This document shows, one piece after another, positions 1 to 8,573 of a stretch of DNA of 44,536 bases. The stretch is from assembly GCA_902767725.1 (NCBI GenBank), contig CACXIM010000054.1:1-44536 (forward strand), written 5' to 3'. Made by a program: the position numbers and the translations under genes. Positions within the stretch are counted from its first letter, which is position 1, and every line of letters starts with the position of its first letter. The notes below the pieces were generated by a model, which saw only the letters and a program-made list of their open reading frames with translations, did not search any database and was not told the DNA's origin. Origin of the DNA: an uncultured Bacteroidia bacterium. Its GTDB lineage: Bacteria; Bacteroidota; Bacteroidia; Bacteroidales; F082.

Positions 1-89
1 CCATGATAAGCATGCTTTCTCTTCAGCTTGCCGCTACCCGTTACTTGGAAACGCTTCTTGGCAGCGGACTTTGTCTTCATTTTCGGCAT
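1..89 (-). CDS. rpmI: 50S ribosomal protein L35 (partial, 3' end outside window)
   Basis: The reverse strand from 89 reads [18 protein letters not shown] and continues with a lysine/arginine-rich stretch, which is the conserved N-terminus of bacterial ribosomal protein L35, a small protein of the large ribosomal subunit. Only the first 29 codons are inside the window. It lies downstream of thrS and infC on the same strand, the usual thrS-infC-rpmI-(rplT) order, so it is probably co-transcribed with them; rplT would be expected just beyond the left edge. The gap to infC is 112 bases, long enough to hold a regulatory leader. Confidence 0.93.
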   Translation of the reverse strand, partial: MPKMKTKSAAKKRFQVTGSGKLKRKHAYH

Positions 90-156
90 TTTACAATTAG
101 TTTAAAGGTATTAAATTATTATTCTATTTCTCTTTTTTAGCTTTAAGCTTTAAGCC

Positions 157-189
157 ATAAGCTGTTAGCTTTGTCGCTACCGAGCTTAT
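157..189 (-). promoter_or_regulatory. Hairpin in the infC-rpmI gap, possible L20-type leader
   Basis: The 112-base gap between infC and rpmI holds many AGCTT/AAGCT words. A 7-base inverted repeat (157-163 with 183-189, loop 19) could fold in the transcript. In other bacteria the leader of rpmI-rplT binds L20 to shut down translation. Here that role is only an inference from position; the fold is weak. Confidence 0.25.
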
Positions 190-201
190 CGCTTACAGCT
201 T

Positions 202-771
202 TTATTTCTTCGTTGACTTAGGAGCTATCATCATCTGCATGCGCTTGCCCTCAAGTTTAGGCATCATCTCCACCTTTCCGAACTCTTCCAACTCCTGCGC
301 AAACTTCAGCAACATAATCTCACCTTGTTCCTTGTAGACGATGGAACGACCTCTGAAAAAGACCTCCACCTTGACCTTTGAGCCTTCCTGCAGGAAGCGT
401 TTGGCGTGATTCAGCTTGAACTCGAAGTCGTGGTCGTCGGTTTGGGGTCCGAGGCGGATTTCCTTGATGACGACCTTGGTGGCCTTGGCTTTCTGTTCCT
501 TCAAGCGCTTCTTCTGGTCGAAGACGAACTTCTTGTAGTCCATGGCCTTGCAGACCGGCGGGTTGGCATCAGGCTGGATCTCGACGAGGTCGACACCCAA
601 TTCTTCTACGATTCTCAAGGCTTCGCGCAAAGGATAGATGTTGGGTTCCACCCCCTCGCCCACCAAACGTACCATCGGGGCTTTCACTTGCTCGTTGATG
701 CGGTGGTTGAATCCGTCCTTGTCTTTGTTCGGCTTTTGTCCAGGCCTACCTTTTTGTGGAATCTGTGCTAT
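202..771 (-). CDS. infC: Translation initiation factor IF-3, probable AUA start
   Basis: IF-3 binds the 30S subunit and checks start-codon/initiator tRNA pairing. The C-terminal two thirds carry typical IF-3 blocks ([19 protein letters not shown], then [16 protein letters not shown] and VFFRGR). A GTG at 687 would give a 161-residue protein lacking the conserved FNHRINEQ segment of the N-terminal domain. Reading upstream in frame recovers IPQKGRPGQ... FNHRINEQ, and the best start is an ATA at 771-769 (MAQIPQK...), preceded by GGAG at 784-781 with a 9-base spacer. No ATG, GTG or TTG is available at that place. A rare start is a known autoregulatory feature of infC (AUU in E. coli), because IF-3 discriminates against such codons. 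The resulting 189-residue length suits the family. Second gene of the thrS operon, 42 bases after thrS. Confidence 0.93.
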   Translation of the reverse strand: MAQIPQKGRPGQKPNKDKDGFNHRINEQVKAPMVRLVGEGVEPNIYPLREALRIVEELGVDLVEIQPDANPPVCKAMDYKKFVFDQKKRLKEQKAKATKVVIKEIRLGPQTDDHDFEFKLNHAKRFLQEGSKVKVEVFFRGRSIVYKEQGEIMLLKFAQELEEFGKVEMMPKLEGKRMQMMIAPKSTKK

Positions 772-813
772 AGTTGTAGTCTCCTATATTAAGTTTATAT
801 TCAGTTAGTTAGT

Positions 814-2754
814 TTATCTCTTGTTCTGTTCCTCTTCAACTTGCTTTCTAATCATAGCGGCGAAATCATCGGTAGGCATCGTGCCCAAATCCACTTGACC
901 GTGCTTACGCACAGACACCTGATTCTCAGCTTCTTCCTTCTCGCCCACGATGAGCATGTAAGGATACTTCTTCATCTCGGCGTCGCGAATCTTACGGCCA
1001 ATCTTCTCGTTACGCTCGTCAATGAGGGCGCGAATATCGGACTTTTTCAGATACGATTGCAAATTTTTCGCAAAATCGAGATATTTTTCGCTCACAGGGA
1101 GGATAATCACCTGGTCGGGAGCCAGCCACAGCGGGAACTCGCCGGCGCAGTGCTCAAGCAACACGGCCACAAAACGCTCCATCGAACCGAAAGGTGCGCG
1201 GTGCACCATCACAGGACGGTGTTTCTCGTTGTCGGCGCCAATGTAAGTCAAGTCGAAACGCTCGGGCAGGTTGTAGTCCACCTGGATGGTACCCAGCTGC
1301 CACTTACGGCCGAGGGCGTCCTTCACCATGAAGTCGAGCTTGGGGCCGTAGAAAGCGGCTTCACCGTATTCCACATGGGCGGGCAGACCCTTCTCGGCGC
1401 AGGCCTCCTGGATGGCGGCCTCAGCCTTGGCCCAGTTCTCGTCAGTACCCACATACTTCTCGTGGTCGTTGGGGTCGCGGAGCGATATCTGTGCTTCAAA
1501 GTTCTTGAAGTCAAGAGCCTTGAAAATGATTTCAATGATTTCCATCACGCGGATGAACTCTTCCTTCACCTGGTCGGGACGGCAGAAGATGTGGGCATCG
1601 TCTTGGGTAAACGAACGCACACGGGTCAGACCGTGGAGCTCGCCACTCTGCTCATAGCGATACACTGTGCCAAACTCAGCGCAGCGGAAAGGCAGGTCCT
1701 TATAAGAACGTGGCTTCCACTTAAAGATCATGCAGTGGTGAGGGCAGTTCATCGGCTTCAGCAGGTACTCCTCGCCTTCCTCAGGCGTAGTGATCGGGCG
1801 GAAGCTGTCTTCGCCGTAATGATCCCAGTGACCCGAGGTCACATAGAGTTGCTTGCCACCGATATGGGGCGTAATAACTTGTTCATAACCATACTCCTTC
1901 TGGATCTTGGTCAGGTACTCCTGCAGGCGTAGGCGCAGTTCGGTGCCTTTGGGCAGCCAGATCGGCAGACCCTTACCCACGGTATCGCTGAACATGAAGA
2001 GCTCGAGCTCACGACCCAGCTTGCGGTGGTCGCGCTTCTTGGCTTCTTCGAGCAGCACGAGGTACTCTTCCAGTTCCTTCTGCTTCGGGAAGGTGATACC
2101 GTAGACGCGAGTCAGCTGTTTGCGCTTCTCGTCGCCACGCCAATAGGCACCTGCCAACGAGGTCAGCTTCACAGCCTTGATGAAGCTCGTGTTCGGGATA
2201 TGGGGACCGCGACAGAGGTCGGTAAAGGCGCCATTTTTATAATAGGTGATGGTACCGTCTTCCAGCTCACTGATCAGTTCCTCCTTATATTCATCGCCTT
2301 TGTCAGTGAAGTACTTCAAGGCTTCGGCCTTGCTCACGTCAACGCGCTCGAAGGTCTGCTTCTCGCGGGCCAGTTCGAGCATCTTTTTCTCGATGGCGAC
2401 GAGGTCGGCTTCAGTAAGGGTGATGTCACCCGTATCGATGTCGTAATAGAAACCAGCATCCACTGCGGGGCCGATGCCGAACTTCACGCCTTTATAAAGG
2501 GCCTCGATGGCTTCGGCCATGAGGTGGGCCGACGAGTGCCAGAAAGTAGCCTTACCTTCGGGGTCATCCCAAGTAAAGAGTTGGATGGTGGCGTCCTCGT
2601 TGACGGGGCGCATGGCATCCCACATCACACCGTTCACTTTGGCTACCAGCACGTTACGTGCCAAGCCCTCGCTCAAGCTCTTGGCGATATCCAGCGGCGT
2701 GACACCGGCTTCATATTGTCTGACACTATTGTCAGGGAAGGTTATGTTAATCAT
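814..2754 (-). CDS. thrS: Threonine--tRNA ligase
   Basis: Charges tRNA-Thr with threonine in the cytoplasm. Domains in order: TGS (residues ~1-62), editing domain with the [10 protein letters not shown] zinc motif near residue 80 and CRGPHIP, class II catalytic core with motif 1 ([13 protein letters not shown]), the zinc-ligand region [11 protein letters not shown], motif 2 ([14 protein letters not shown]), motif 3 ([11 protein letters not shown]), and a C-terminal anticodon-binding domain ([12 protein letters not shown] onward). The 646-residue length is normal. The ATG at 2754 ([10 protein letters not shown]) is chosen; a TTG at 2784 lies inside the -7 promoter element and cannot be the start. 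First gene of the thrS-infC-rpmI operon. Confidence 0.97.
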   Translation of the reverse strand: MINITFPDNSVRQYEAGVTPLDIAKSLSEGLARNVLVAKVNGVMWDAMRPVNEDATIQLFTWDDPEGKATFWHSSAHLMAEAIEALYKGVKFGIGPAVDAGFYYDIDTGDITLTEADLVAIEKKMLELAREKQTFERVDVSKAEALKYFTDKGDEYKEELISELEDGTITYYKNGAFTDLCRGPHIPNTSFIKAVKLTSLAGAYWRGDEKRKQLTRVYGITFPKQKELEEYLVLLEEAKKRDHRKLGRELELFMFSDTVGKGLPIWLPKGTELRLRLQEYLTKIQKEYGYEQVITPHIGGKQLYVTSGHWDHYGEDSFRPITTPEEGEEYLLKPMNCPHHCMIFKWKPRSYKDLPFRCAEFGTVYRYEQSGELHGLTRVRSFTQDDAHIFCRPDQVKEEFIRVMEIIEIIFKALDFKNFEAQISLRDPNDHEKYVGTDENWAKAEAAIQEACAEKGLPAHVEYGEAAFYGPKLDFMVKDALGRKWQLGTIQVDYNLPERFDLTYIGADNEKHRPVMVHRAPFGSMERFVAVLLEHCAGEFPLWLAPDQVIILPVSEKYLDFAKNLQSYLKKSDIRALIDERNEKIGRKIRDAEMKKYPYMLIVGEKEEAENQVSVRKHGQVDLGTMPTDDFAAMIRKQVEEEQNKR

Positions 2755-2781
2755 AGAAATAGGTCTTTTTGAAAGCGGCTG

Positions 2782-2789
2782 CAAAAGTA
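2782..2789 (-). promoter_or_regulatory. -7 promoter element of thrS
   Basis: On the minus strand TACTTTTG matches the Bacteroidota -7 consensus TAnnTTTG. Transcription starting some 5-8 bases downstream would leave a leader of roughly 15-25 bases before the thrS ATG at 2754. A TTTG lies 15 bases upstream, closer than the usual ~20, so the -33 element is uncertain. Confidence 0.6.
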
Positions 2790-2905
2790 CAAAAAAATCT
2801 CATTCAAAAGACTATTTTTCACGAAATTATTTCAAGGATGGTTTTACGTTTACATACGCAATGAATAATTTCATCGGATTGCGATGACAAATCGACCAAA
2901 AACAC

Positions 2906-2913
2906 TATTTTTG
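2906..2913 (+). promoter_or_regulatory. -7 promoter element of the FG-GAP-like lipoprotein gene
   Basis: TATTTTTG followed by C fits TAnnTTTG. A TTG occurs 24 bases upstream (2879-2881), a rather long spacing. It is divergent from the thrS promoter about 120 bases away. Confidence 0.5.
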
Positions 2914-2964
2914 CGGCATACTAAATGTAGTTGTGTAACAATTAAAACAAATTGAATAATCACT

Positions 2965-3702
2965 ATGAAAAAAACAGCGTTAATCCTTTCATTTTCCGCG
3001 CTTGCATTAGGTCTGTTCGCGATTATGTCATGCAATTCTTCCAATTGCCAAAGGCAGCAATACCCAACAGAACAGCCTGCCGAAGAACCTCAAACAACGC
3101 TTTTCAAAGTTGTTGCCTCGGAGAGCGATGTCTTCCCTGCTAACTGCGACACGATGAGCATCGGGTGGGGCGACCTCAACCAGGACGGTATCAATGATGT
3201 GGTCGTTGTGGCCACGCCGCGTCATGCTGAAAACATGCAGGTCCGCGACGATGGTTACGAATACAATTTCAACAGCCCTGTGATGGGCATCTATTTCGGC
3301 ACAAAGGACGGGAAGCTCAATCTATTTAAGGAATACGAGAACACCATCCCGGGCACCGAAGATGACTTTTGTTTCGTTGAGTTGGGGACGGACATCTCCG
3401 ACAAGGGTGTATTGTCGTTCATCATCGAGTATTTCTACACCGCAGGCTCCACGAATACCAATTTCGACACATTCCGGTACAGATATCAGGACGACGATTT
3501 CTATCTCATCGGTGCCGACGCCGGAGCGTTGTCGCGTTATTCGGGCGAAAACGAGGTAGTAAGCATCAACTATCTCACGCATAAGAAACAGACCATCGTC
3601 TCAGACGTTTTCGACGAAAGCGTGGAACCCCAAGAGACCTGGGAGACAATTCCAGAAGAGCCGCTTGAGAAACTGGGTGTCAGGTTGTTGAATGATATTT
3701 AG
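2965..3702 (+). CDS. Exported lipoprotein with an FG-GAP-like motif
   Basis: The 245-residue product begins with a lipoprotein signal (MKKTALILSFSALALGLF then AIMSC, lipid-modified Cys at 23). Residues ~70-77 read DLNQDGINDVVVV, the calcium-binding-like loop of FG-GAP/VCBS beta-propeller repeats; a related acidic region follows. Only one clear repeat is visible, so a full propeller is not supported. It has its own promoter and is divergent from thrS. Function is not recognised; it probably sits in the outer or inner membrane facing the periplasm or cell surface. Confidence 0.8.
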   Translation: MKKTALILSFSALALGLFAIMSCNSSNCQRQQYPTEQPAEEPQTTLFKVVASESDVFPANCDTMSIGWGDLNQDGINDVVVVATPRHAENMQVRDDGYEYNFNSPVMGIYFGTKDGKLNLFKEYENTIPGTEDDFCFVELGTDISDKGVLSFIIEYFYTAGSTNTNFDTFRYRYQDDDFYLIGADAGALSRYSGENEVVSINYLTHKKQTIVSDVFDESVEPQETWETIPEEPLEKLGVRLLNDI

Positions 3703-3799
3703 ACATTTTGAAAGTCCTTACGAGGGCACATCTTTACCATATTATGATTTCAGTCGTACACAAAAGGGTGCACTTGAAACAATAAAAGAACAACTTTGA
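3692..3799 (+). CDS. Possible 35-residue small ORF overlapping the lipoprotein stop
   Basis: An ATG at 3692 opens a frame of 35 codons ending at TGA 3797-3799, overlapping the preceding lipoprotein gene by 11 bases. The peptide (MIFRHFESPYEGTSLPYY then DFSRTQKGALETIKEQL) has a balanced, protein-like composition, with a charged helix-like tail. It could be a small protein made by translational coupling, the remnant of a lost gene, or chance. No homologue is recognised. Confidence 0.2.
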   Translation: MIFRHFESPYEGTSLPYYDFSRTQKGALETIKEQL

Positions 3800-3820
3800 G
3801 ACCAATTGTCCTTAGGAAAC

Positions 3821-3853
3821 TTTGATTTATTATTCCAATATACTTTATTTTTG
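3821..3853 (+). promoter_or_regulatory. Promoter of the GDSL esterase gene
   Basis: A -33 TTTG (3821-3824) and a -7 TATTTTTG (3846-3853) are separated by 21 bases, a good Bacteroidota promoter 17 bases ahead of the ATG at 3871. Confidence 0.65.
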
Positions 3854-3870
3854 CGCTTAAACTTCATCCC

Positions 3871-4548
3871 ATGAAGAAATCCATCTTCATCATTCTATTA
3901 GCAACCATGTCATTCTTCGGCTATTCTCAAGATTGGTTCGGCTTCAATCGCTATCAAGCCGACAATCAACGTATTATCTCCAGTGGGAATTATCCCGATG
4001 TGGTCTTTATGGGCAACTCCATCACCGACAACTGGGCTTATTTCCATCCCGATTTCTTCAGCCGCAACAACTATTGCGGTAGAGGCATCGGTGGCCAAAC
4101 CTCGGCGCAGATGCTGGTGCGGTTTAAGGCCGACGTCATCGACCTCCATCCCAAGGCTGTGGTCATCATGGCTGGCACCAACGACGTGGCCCACAACGAC
4201 TTTTGGGTGTCGCCCGAAAAGGTGGTTGAGAACATCGTCGCCATGTGTGACATCGCCCGTGCCAACGGCATCGTGCCCATCATCAGCTCCATTCCACCTA
4301 GCAATGTGTTTTTTTGGAGCGAAGAGATTGTTGGCGCCGGTAAAACCATCGTTGTGATCAACAACAAACTGAAAGCCTACGCCGATGCAAACGACATCGT
4401 GTATGTCGACTATCACACTGCACTCACCGACAAAGACCTTGGATTCCAAAAAGCGCTCAGCAAGGATGGCTGCCATCCCGATCCTGACACTTATTTCATC
4501 ATGGAAGACATAGTATTGGAAGCCATCAGGGCGGTATTGAAAAAATAG
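3871..4548 (+). CDS. Secreted GDSL/SGNH-family hydrolase (esterase)
   Basis: A 225-residue protein with a signal peptide ending near FGYSQ (residue 20). All SGNH blocks are present: GNSITD with nucleophile Ser50, the GIGG turn with oxyanion Gly near 74, AGTND with Asn104, and DGCHPD with Asp199 and His202 of the catalytic triad. These enzymes cleave ester bonds, and relatives in Bacteroidota remove acetyl groups from carbohydrates; the substrate here cannot be read from sequence. It has its own promoter and is followed by a 248-base spacer with an inverted repeat. Confidence 0.9.
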   Translation: MKKSIFIILLATMSFFGYSQDWFGFNRYQADNQRIISSGNYPDVVFMGNSITDNWAYFHPDFFSRNNYCGRGIGGQTSAQMLVRFKADVIDLHPKAVVIMAGTNDVAHNDFWVSPEKVVENIVAMCDIARANGIVPIISSIPPSNVFFWSEEIVGAGKTIVVINNKLKAYADANDIVYVDYHTALTDKDLGFQKALSKDGCHPDPDTYFIMEDIVLEAIRAVLKK

Positions 4549-4615
4549 CATCGGGGCGTTATATGGGCATACTTAGTTTACATATTGGACATAAGACTAC
4601 GGGGACTATGGCTTA

Positions 4616-4690
4616 TGACTATGACAATGACCACTTTCGCCAAGAGCTGAAACCTCAGCATCTCATTGAAAGAGGTCATTGTCATGGTCA
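4616..4690. repeat. Inverted repeat with tandem ATGGTCA words
   Basis: Between the GDSL gene and the C10 protease gene, 4621-4632 is perfectly complementary to 4674-4685, and the stem extends four more pairs (4616-4619 with 4687-4690) across one U-G position, giving about 17 pairs around a 41-base loop. The right arm runs into repeated ATGGTCA words (to ~4703). It could be a transcript hairpin or a degenerate mobile repeat; no poly-T tract follows, so it is not a classical terminator. Confidence 0.55.
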
Positions 4691-4769
4691 ATGGTCATGG
4701 TCAATAAGTCCCGAAGTCAAAAGATATTGTAGTTTAGTTTCGAACACTTACTTATTAAAACAACTTTAC

Positions 4770-4777
4770 TAATTTTG
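4770..4777 (+). promoter_or_regulatory. -7 promoter element of the C10 protease gene
   Basis: TAATTTTG followed by C matches TAnnTTTG and lies 19 bases ahead of the ATG at 4797. No good -33 word is visible at the normal distance. Confidence 0.5.
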
Positions 4778-4796
4778 CGATCAAATTCTTCAACCA

Positions 4797-7448
4797 ATGA
4801 AAAAACTATCACTCGTCCTAACACTGCTTTTTGTAACTGGATTTTACACTTTCGCACAAACCTCAATGCAGGTCAATGAAACACAGGCATATCAAATGGC
4901 ACAAGCCTTCGCCAACACCAAAACTGCCTTCAAGAGCCAAGACCTAAGTTTGGTTCCAGCCGATGATTTGTTTATCTACAACATTGGCAACCAAGGCTTT
5001 GTCATTATTTCGGGCAACACCGTCCTACCCCCTGTTTTGGGCTGGTCCGACCAAGGCAATTTCCCCAATTTGACCGATGCACCAGAGAACCTTCGCTCTT
5101 GGATCGAGCATTATGGCGAGATGATTCGTTTCGCCGCCGCAAACGGGATCCCCTCTGAAGCCAAGATACAACGGCAATGGGGCGAAGCCGCACAAGGCAT
5201 CTTCGGAAGCCGTAATACCGCATCAGTTGACCCTTTGGTCAGCACACACTGGAACCAAGACTGCTACTACAACGAATATTGCCCAGAGACCGATGGTGGC
5301 TGGTGGTGGGGCGGCCCTTGCGGACACTGCTATGCGGGCTGCGTGGCGACCGCCATGGCCCAGGTGATGAAATACTGGGATTATCCCACAACAGGCTTTG
5401 GCTCACATAGTTATATCCACAGCGAATACGGCGAACAGAGCGCCAACTTTGCCGCCACTACATACCATTGGGACCAGATGCCCAACGAGATTTGGGGAAA
5501 CAACGATGCTGTGGCAACTTTGTTGTACCATTGTGGCGTGAGTGTCAACATGAACTATGGAGCAAGCTCTAGCGGTGCACAGAGCACCGAAGTAGAGACC
5601 GCACTCCGCTCCTATTTCGGCTATTGCGGTGCCAAGTACCGCCAAAAGAGTGGCTATCAGGAAGAGGCTTGGATTGCCATGCTCAAGGCAGAGCTCGACC
5701 TCTCGCATCCCATGTATTACTCAGGCTCCAATGGCGATAGCGGCCATGCTTTCGTGTGCGACGGTTACGACAACAACGACCTCATGCACTTCAACTTCGG
5801 CTGGAGCGGCAGCGGCGATGCGTTCTATTCCACCTACGACGTGAACGGCTTCAACCAAGGACAAGCTGTGGTGACCAACATCTATCCGGTTAGCATCCAA
5901 GCTGACGAAAACGGCATCATCTATGTCAGCGAAAATGGCACGGGCGATGGCTCATCATGGGACAACGCCACCAACAAACTCCAATTCGCTACAGCCTTGT
6001 CAAGCGGCGCCGGAACTACGATTTGGGTGAAGACCGGCACTTACTATGGCGACACGACCGACATGGAAGGAGCGTTCTACATCACCAAAAGCAACCGTGT
6101 CTATGGCGGCTTTGAAGGTAATGAAACTCCCGATTTCGATCTTTCGCAACGCGATTTCGACAAGAACCCCACCATTCTTGATGGCCAAAGTGCAAGGCGC
6201 GTTTTGATGCAAGACCAAGCCTTCGCCTCGACTTCAATGGCCGTCTGGGATGGCTTCATCATCCGAAACGGCCACAACGGCAGCGGTGCAGGAGCTTACC
6301 TTAACAATTATGTTACGTTGTCGAACTGCCAAATCCTGAACAACGAAGCCAGCATGTATGGCGGCGGCATCTACATCAACTCGACAGGTGGCACGGCACA
6401 TGTAACCCTCAACAACTGCCGCATCATTGACAACAGCGCTTCGATGGGCGGCGGCCTGTGCGACCGCATTGGAGCCGACTACAACAAATGCCGTATCAGC
6501 AACAACACAGCCACCACCAAAGGCGGAGGTATTTATCTCTATAACAATACTGAGCCTACGTTCAAAAACTGCATCATCAGCAACAACACGGCAAAGAACG
6601 CTGGAGGCATGTACGCCCGCGGCAAATTCACCGCATACAACTGCGACATCGTGATGAACCTTGCCACTGAGAGCATTGGCGGCGTCTACAACGAAGAGCA
6701 CCACAATAAATACTATAACTGCATCCTTTGGGGTAACCTGGCCAATGGCCAACCCAGCCAAGTGGACGGCCTCAGCGACTACGAGTATTGTGCCGTTCAA
6801 GGTGGCATCGATGGCAATGAAAACATCGTCCTGACAGCTGAGAATAGTGTCCAAGAGCCTGGCGCTTCCGTTCGCTTCAACCATCCTGCACAAGGTGCGG
6901 GAGCCACCTACCACAATGAGGACTGGAGTCTGAAACCGCGCAGCATCTGTCTCAATGCTGGCAAACCCAACACTACGGGATTGGGCACAACCGACATCGC
7001 TGGCAACCCACGCATCCAAAAAGGCCGGGTGGAGATTGGAGCTTACGAGAGTTGCGCCTCGCTCACCTTGATTGAAGATGCTCTATATGAAAGCGATACT
7101 CCGTATTGGTTCTTCAATCGTCCCTTGACCGAGCCAGGCTACTACACCCACGTGCTCGAAGGACCTGACTGCGACAGCGTCATTGGGCTTACCTTGATGG
7201 TGTTGGAAGGCATAACAGAAACTTCCGATAATGCCATACAGGTATGGCCGAATCCCACAAAAGACCTGTTGCACATAGAGTTGGAAGACTTCGACAAACT
7301 GGAAATCCGCAATCTTTTGTGGCAGTTGGTCTTGGAAGCAAAACAAACTGAAATCCTCAGCCTTGAAGGATTAGAAAAAGGCGTTTATCTCTTGATTGCC
7401 AGTAATAAAAACGGAACAAAGACCGTTACAAAGGTAATTAAGGAGTAA
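4797..7448 (+). CDS. Secreted C10 (streptopain-like) cysteine protease with beta-helix and T9SS domain
   Basis: An 883-residue protein with, in order: signal peptide (to FAQ, residue 21); a Spi-type propeptide (~25-110) as in streptopain precursors; the C10 catalytic domain (~140-360) with GCVATAMAQVMKYW (nucleophile Cys182), GHAFVCDGYD (His317) and FNFGWSGSGD (Asn/Trp); a long right-handed beta-helix (~370-760) with repeated N-N-C-x-I and GGG turns such as NNCRIIDNSASMGGG; and a type A T9SS sorting domain (~812-883, VWPNPTKD... ending KVIKE). The enzyme is expected to be secreted by T9SS, activated by removal of the propeptide, and held at the surface. The beta-helix may bind polysaccharide or protein. 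The next gene starts 4 bases after the stop. Confidence 0.93.
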   Translation: MKKLSLVLTLLFVTGFYTFAQTSMQVNETQAYQMAQAFANTKTAFKSQDLSLVPADDLFIYNIGNQGFVIISGNTVLPPVLGWSDQGNFPNLTDAPENLRSWIEHYGEMIRFAAANGIPSEAKIQRQWGEAAQGIFGSRNTASVDPLVSTHWNQDCYYNEYCPETDGGWWWGGPCGHCYAGCVATAMAQVMKYWDYPTTGFGSHSYIHSEYGEQSANFAATTYHWDQMPNEIWGNNDAVATLLYHCGVSVNMNYGASSSGAQSTEVETALRSYFGYCGAKYRQKSGYQEEAWIAMLKAELDLSHPMYYSGSNGDSGHAFVCDGYDNNDLMHFNFGWSGSGDAFYSTYDVNGFNQGQAVVTNIYPVSIQADENGIIYVSENGTGDGSSWDNATNKLQFATALSSGAGTTIWVKTGTYYGDTTDMEGAFYITKSNRVYGGFEGNETPDFDLSQRDFDKNPTILDGQSARRVLMQDQAFASTSMAVWDGFIIRNGHNGSGAGAYLNNYVTLSNCQILNNEASMYGGGIYINSTGGTAHVTLNNCRIIDNSASMGGGLCDRIGADYNKCRISNNTATTKGGGIYLYNNTEPTFKNCIISNNTAKNAGGMYARGKFTAYNCDIVMNLATESIGGVYNEEHHNKYYNCILWGNLANGQPSQVDGLSDYEYCAVQGGIDGNENIVLTAENSVQEPGASVRFNHPAQGAGATYHNEDWSLKPRSICLNAGKPNTTGLGTTDIAGNPRIQKGRVEIGAYESCASLTLIEDALYESDTPYWFFNRPLTEPGYYTHVLEGPDCDSVIGLTLMVLEGITETSDNAIQVWPNPTKDLLHIELEDFDKLEIRNLLWQLVLEAKQTEILSLEGLEKGVYLLIASNKNGTKTVTKVIKE

Positions 7449-7452
7449 AACC

Positions 7453-8091
7453 ATGAAAAGTCTTGAGCTCGTATTTTCCACTGTTCTTATTGCCTTTGCT
7501 TCATGCAATAGTACCGACAATTACATCATCCCTGTGGATTACGAAAAGTATTACGAGGGTATCACCAGTCTAACCGAAAAGCAAGGCCAAGAGCTCAGCC
7601 AAAGGATTTATATGGATTGGTACAACAATACGATGGGAAAGGAAATCCCCGACCTCAACGTGAAAGACCTCAATGGGAAAACCGTCAAACTCAAGAAATG
7701 GCTTAAAAGAGAAACCATCCTCGTTTTCACCGACACGCATTGTGGATTTGGGAAGGAAGAGGTTGAAAAAGAGTTGCCTATGACCATCAGCATCATGAAG
7801 GATGAACTTGTCGGCATTGACATACTGTGCCTCATTGAAGACGCTGAGATTTCAGCACCTGGAGAAGCGCTAAATTATGCCAAAAGTCTTCAAGGCAGTT
7901 ACAACAATCTATTCATCATCGATCAACAAGATGCCTTACGGATGAACCTCACTGGCAGTCCTTCAAAATTTTACATTGACAAAGACCAAATTGTAAGACA
8001 AGTCCACATTGGTTTTGCTATGAATCAAGAACAGCGTGAGGAAAGTATCCGCCAAGGAATCTCTCTAATGAAAAAGGAAAAACAAAAATGA
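7453..8091 (+). CDS. Thioredoxin-like lipoprotein with a single-cysteine site
   Basis: A 212-residue protein with an N-terminal export signal and likely lipid-modified Cys18 (FASC). From ~63 it follows the TlpA/redoxin pattern: IPDLNVKDLNGKTVKL, then ILVFTDTHCGFGKEE where a WCxxC active site would be, and the cis-proline strand GSPSKFYIDKD. Only one cysteine (Cys97) remains at the active site, so it cannot form the usual CxxC disulfide and would act, if at all, as a peroxiredoxin-like or mixed-disulfide protein. It follows the C10 protease by 4 bases and overlaps msrA by 4 (ATGA), so it is probably translated with both. Confidence 0.82.
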   Translation: MKSLELVFSTVLIAFASCNSTDNYIIPVDYEKYYEGITSLTEKQGQELSQRIYMDWYNNTMGKEIPDLNVKDLNGKTVKLKKWLKRETILVFTDTHCGFGKEEVEKELPMTISIMKDELVGIDILCLIEDAEISAPGEALNYAKSLQGSYNNLFIIDQQDALRMNLTGSPSKFYIDKDQIVRQVHIGFAMNQEQREESIRQGISLMKKEKQK

Positions 8092-8567
8092 AAAAAGCAT
8101 ATTTCTCAGCAGGTTGCTTCTGGGGCGTGGAGTATTACTTCAAGCGTCTCAAGGGCGTGACAAAGACCGTCGTCGGATTCATGGGCGGCGACATGGAAAA
8201 CCCGAGTTACAAACAAGTCAAGACGGGCACCACGGGACATTTGGAAACCATCGAAGTGGAATACGATCCCGAACTGGTTTCCTACGATGCCTTGGTGCGC
8301 TATTTCTTTGAGATCCACAACTTTGAACAAGTCGATGGCCAAGGCATCGACATTGGAACGCAGTATCTTTCCGCCATCTGGTTCAACGACATCACGGAGC
8401 GCGACACGGCCATTAAGGTCTTTGGCGAACTGATGCAGATGGGCTATCATCCCGCTACGCAGATCCGGCAATCCATGGCCTTCTACCCTGCCGAGGATTA
8501 CCATCAAAATTACCTAGACGAAAGGCAAGAAACACCGGAATGCCACGTCTATACGAAGATTTTCTGA
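8088..8567 (+). CDS. msrA: Peptide-methionine (S)-S-oxide reductase MsrA
   Basis: Repairs oxidised methionine (S-sulfoxide) in proteins. The catalytic motif GCFWG carries nucleophile Cys10, and GTQYLSAIWF and the YHQNYL segment near the C-terminus are typical. At 159 residues it is a compact single-domain form, without an MsrB fusion or signal peptide, so it should be cytoplasmic. The 4-base overlap with the thioredoxin-like lipoprotein gene indicates coupled translation, though the two products are predicted to be in different compartments. Confidence 0.96.
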   Translation: MKKAYFSAGCFWGVEYYFKRLKGVTKTVVGFMGGDMENPSYKQVKTGTTGHLETIEVEYDPELVSYDALVRYFFEIHNFEQVDGQGIDIGTQYLSAIWFNDITERDTAIKVFGELMQMGYHPATQIRQSMAFYPAEDYHQNYLDERQETPECHVYTKIF

Positions 8568-8573
8568 AAAACA

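Noticed and set aside
4563-4772. 69-codon plus-strand open frame
   Set aside because: It lies across the inverted repeat and tandem words, has no ribosome site and shows no protein-like pattern; it is a by-product of the repeats.
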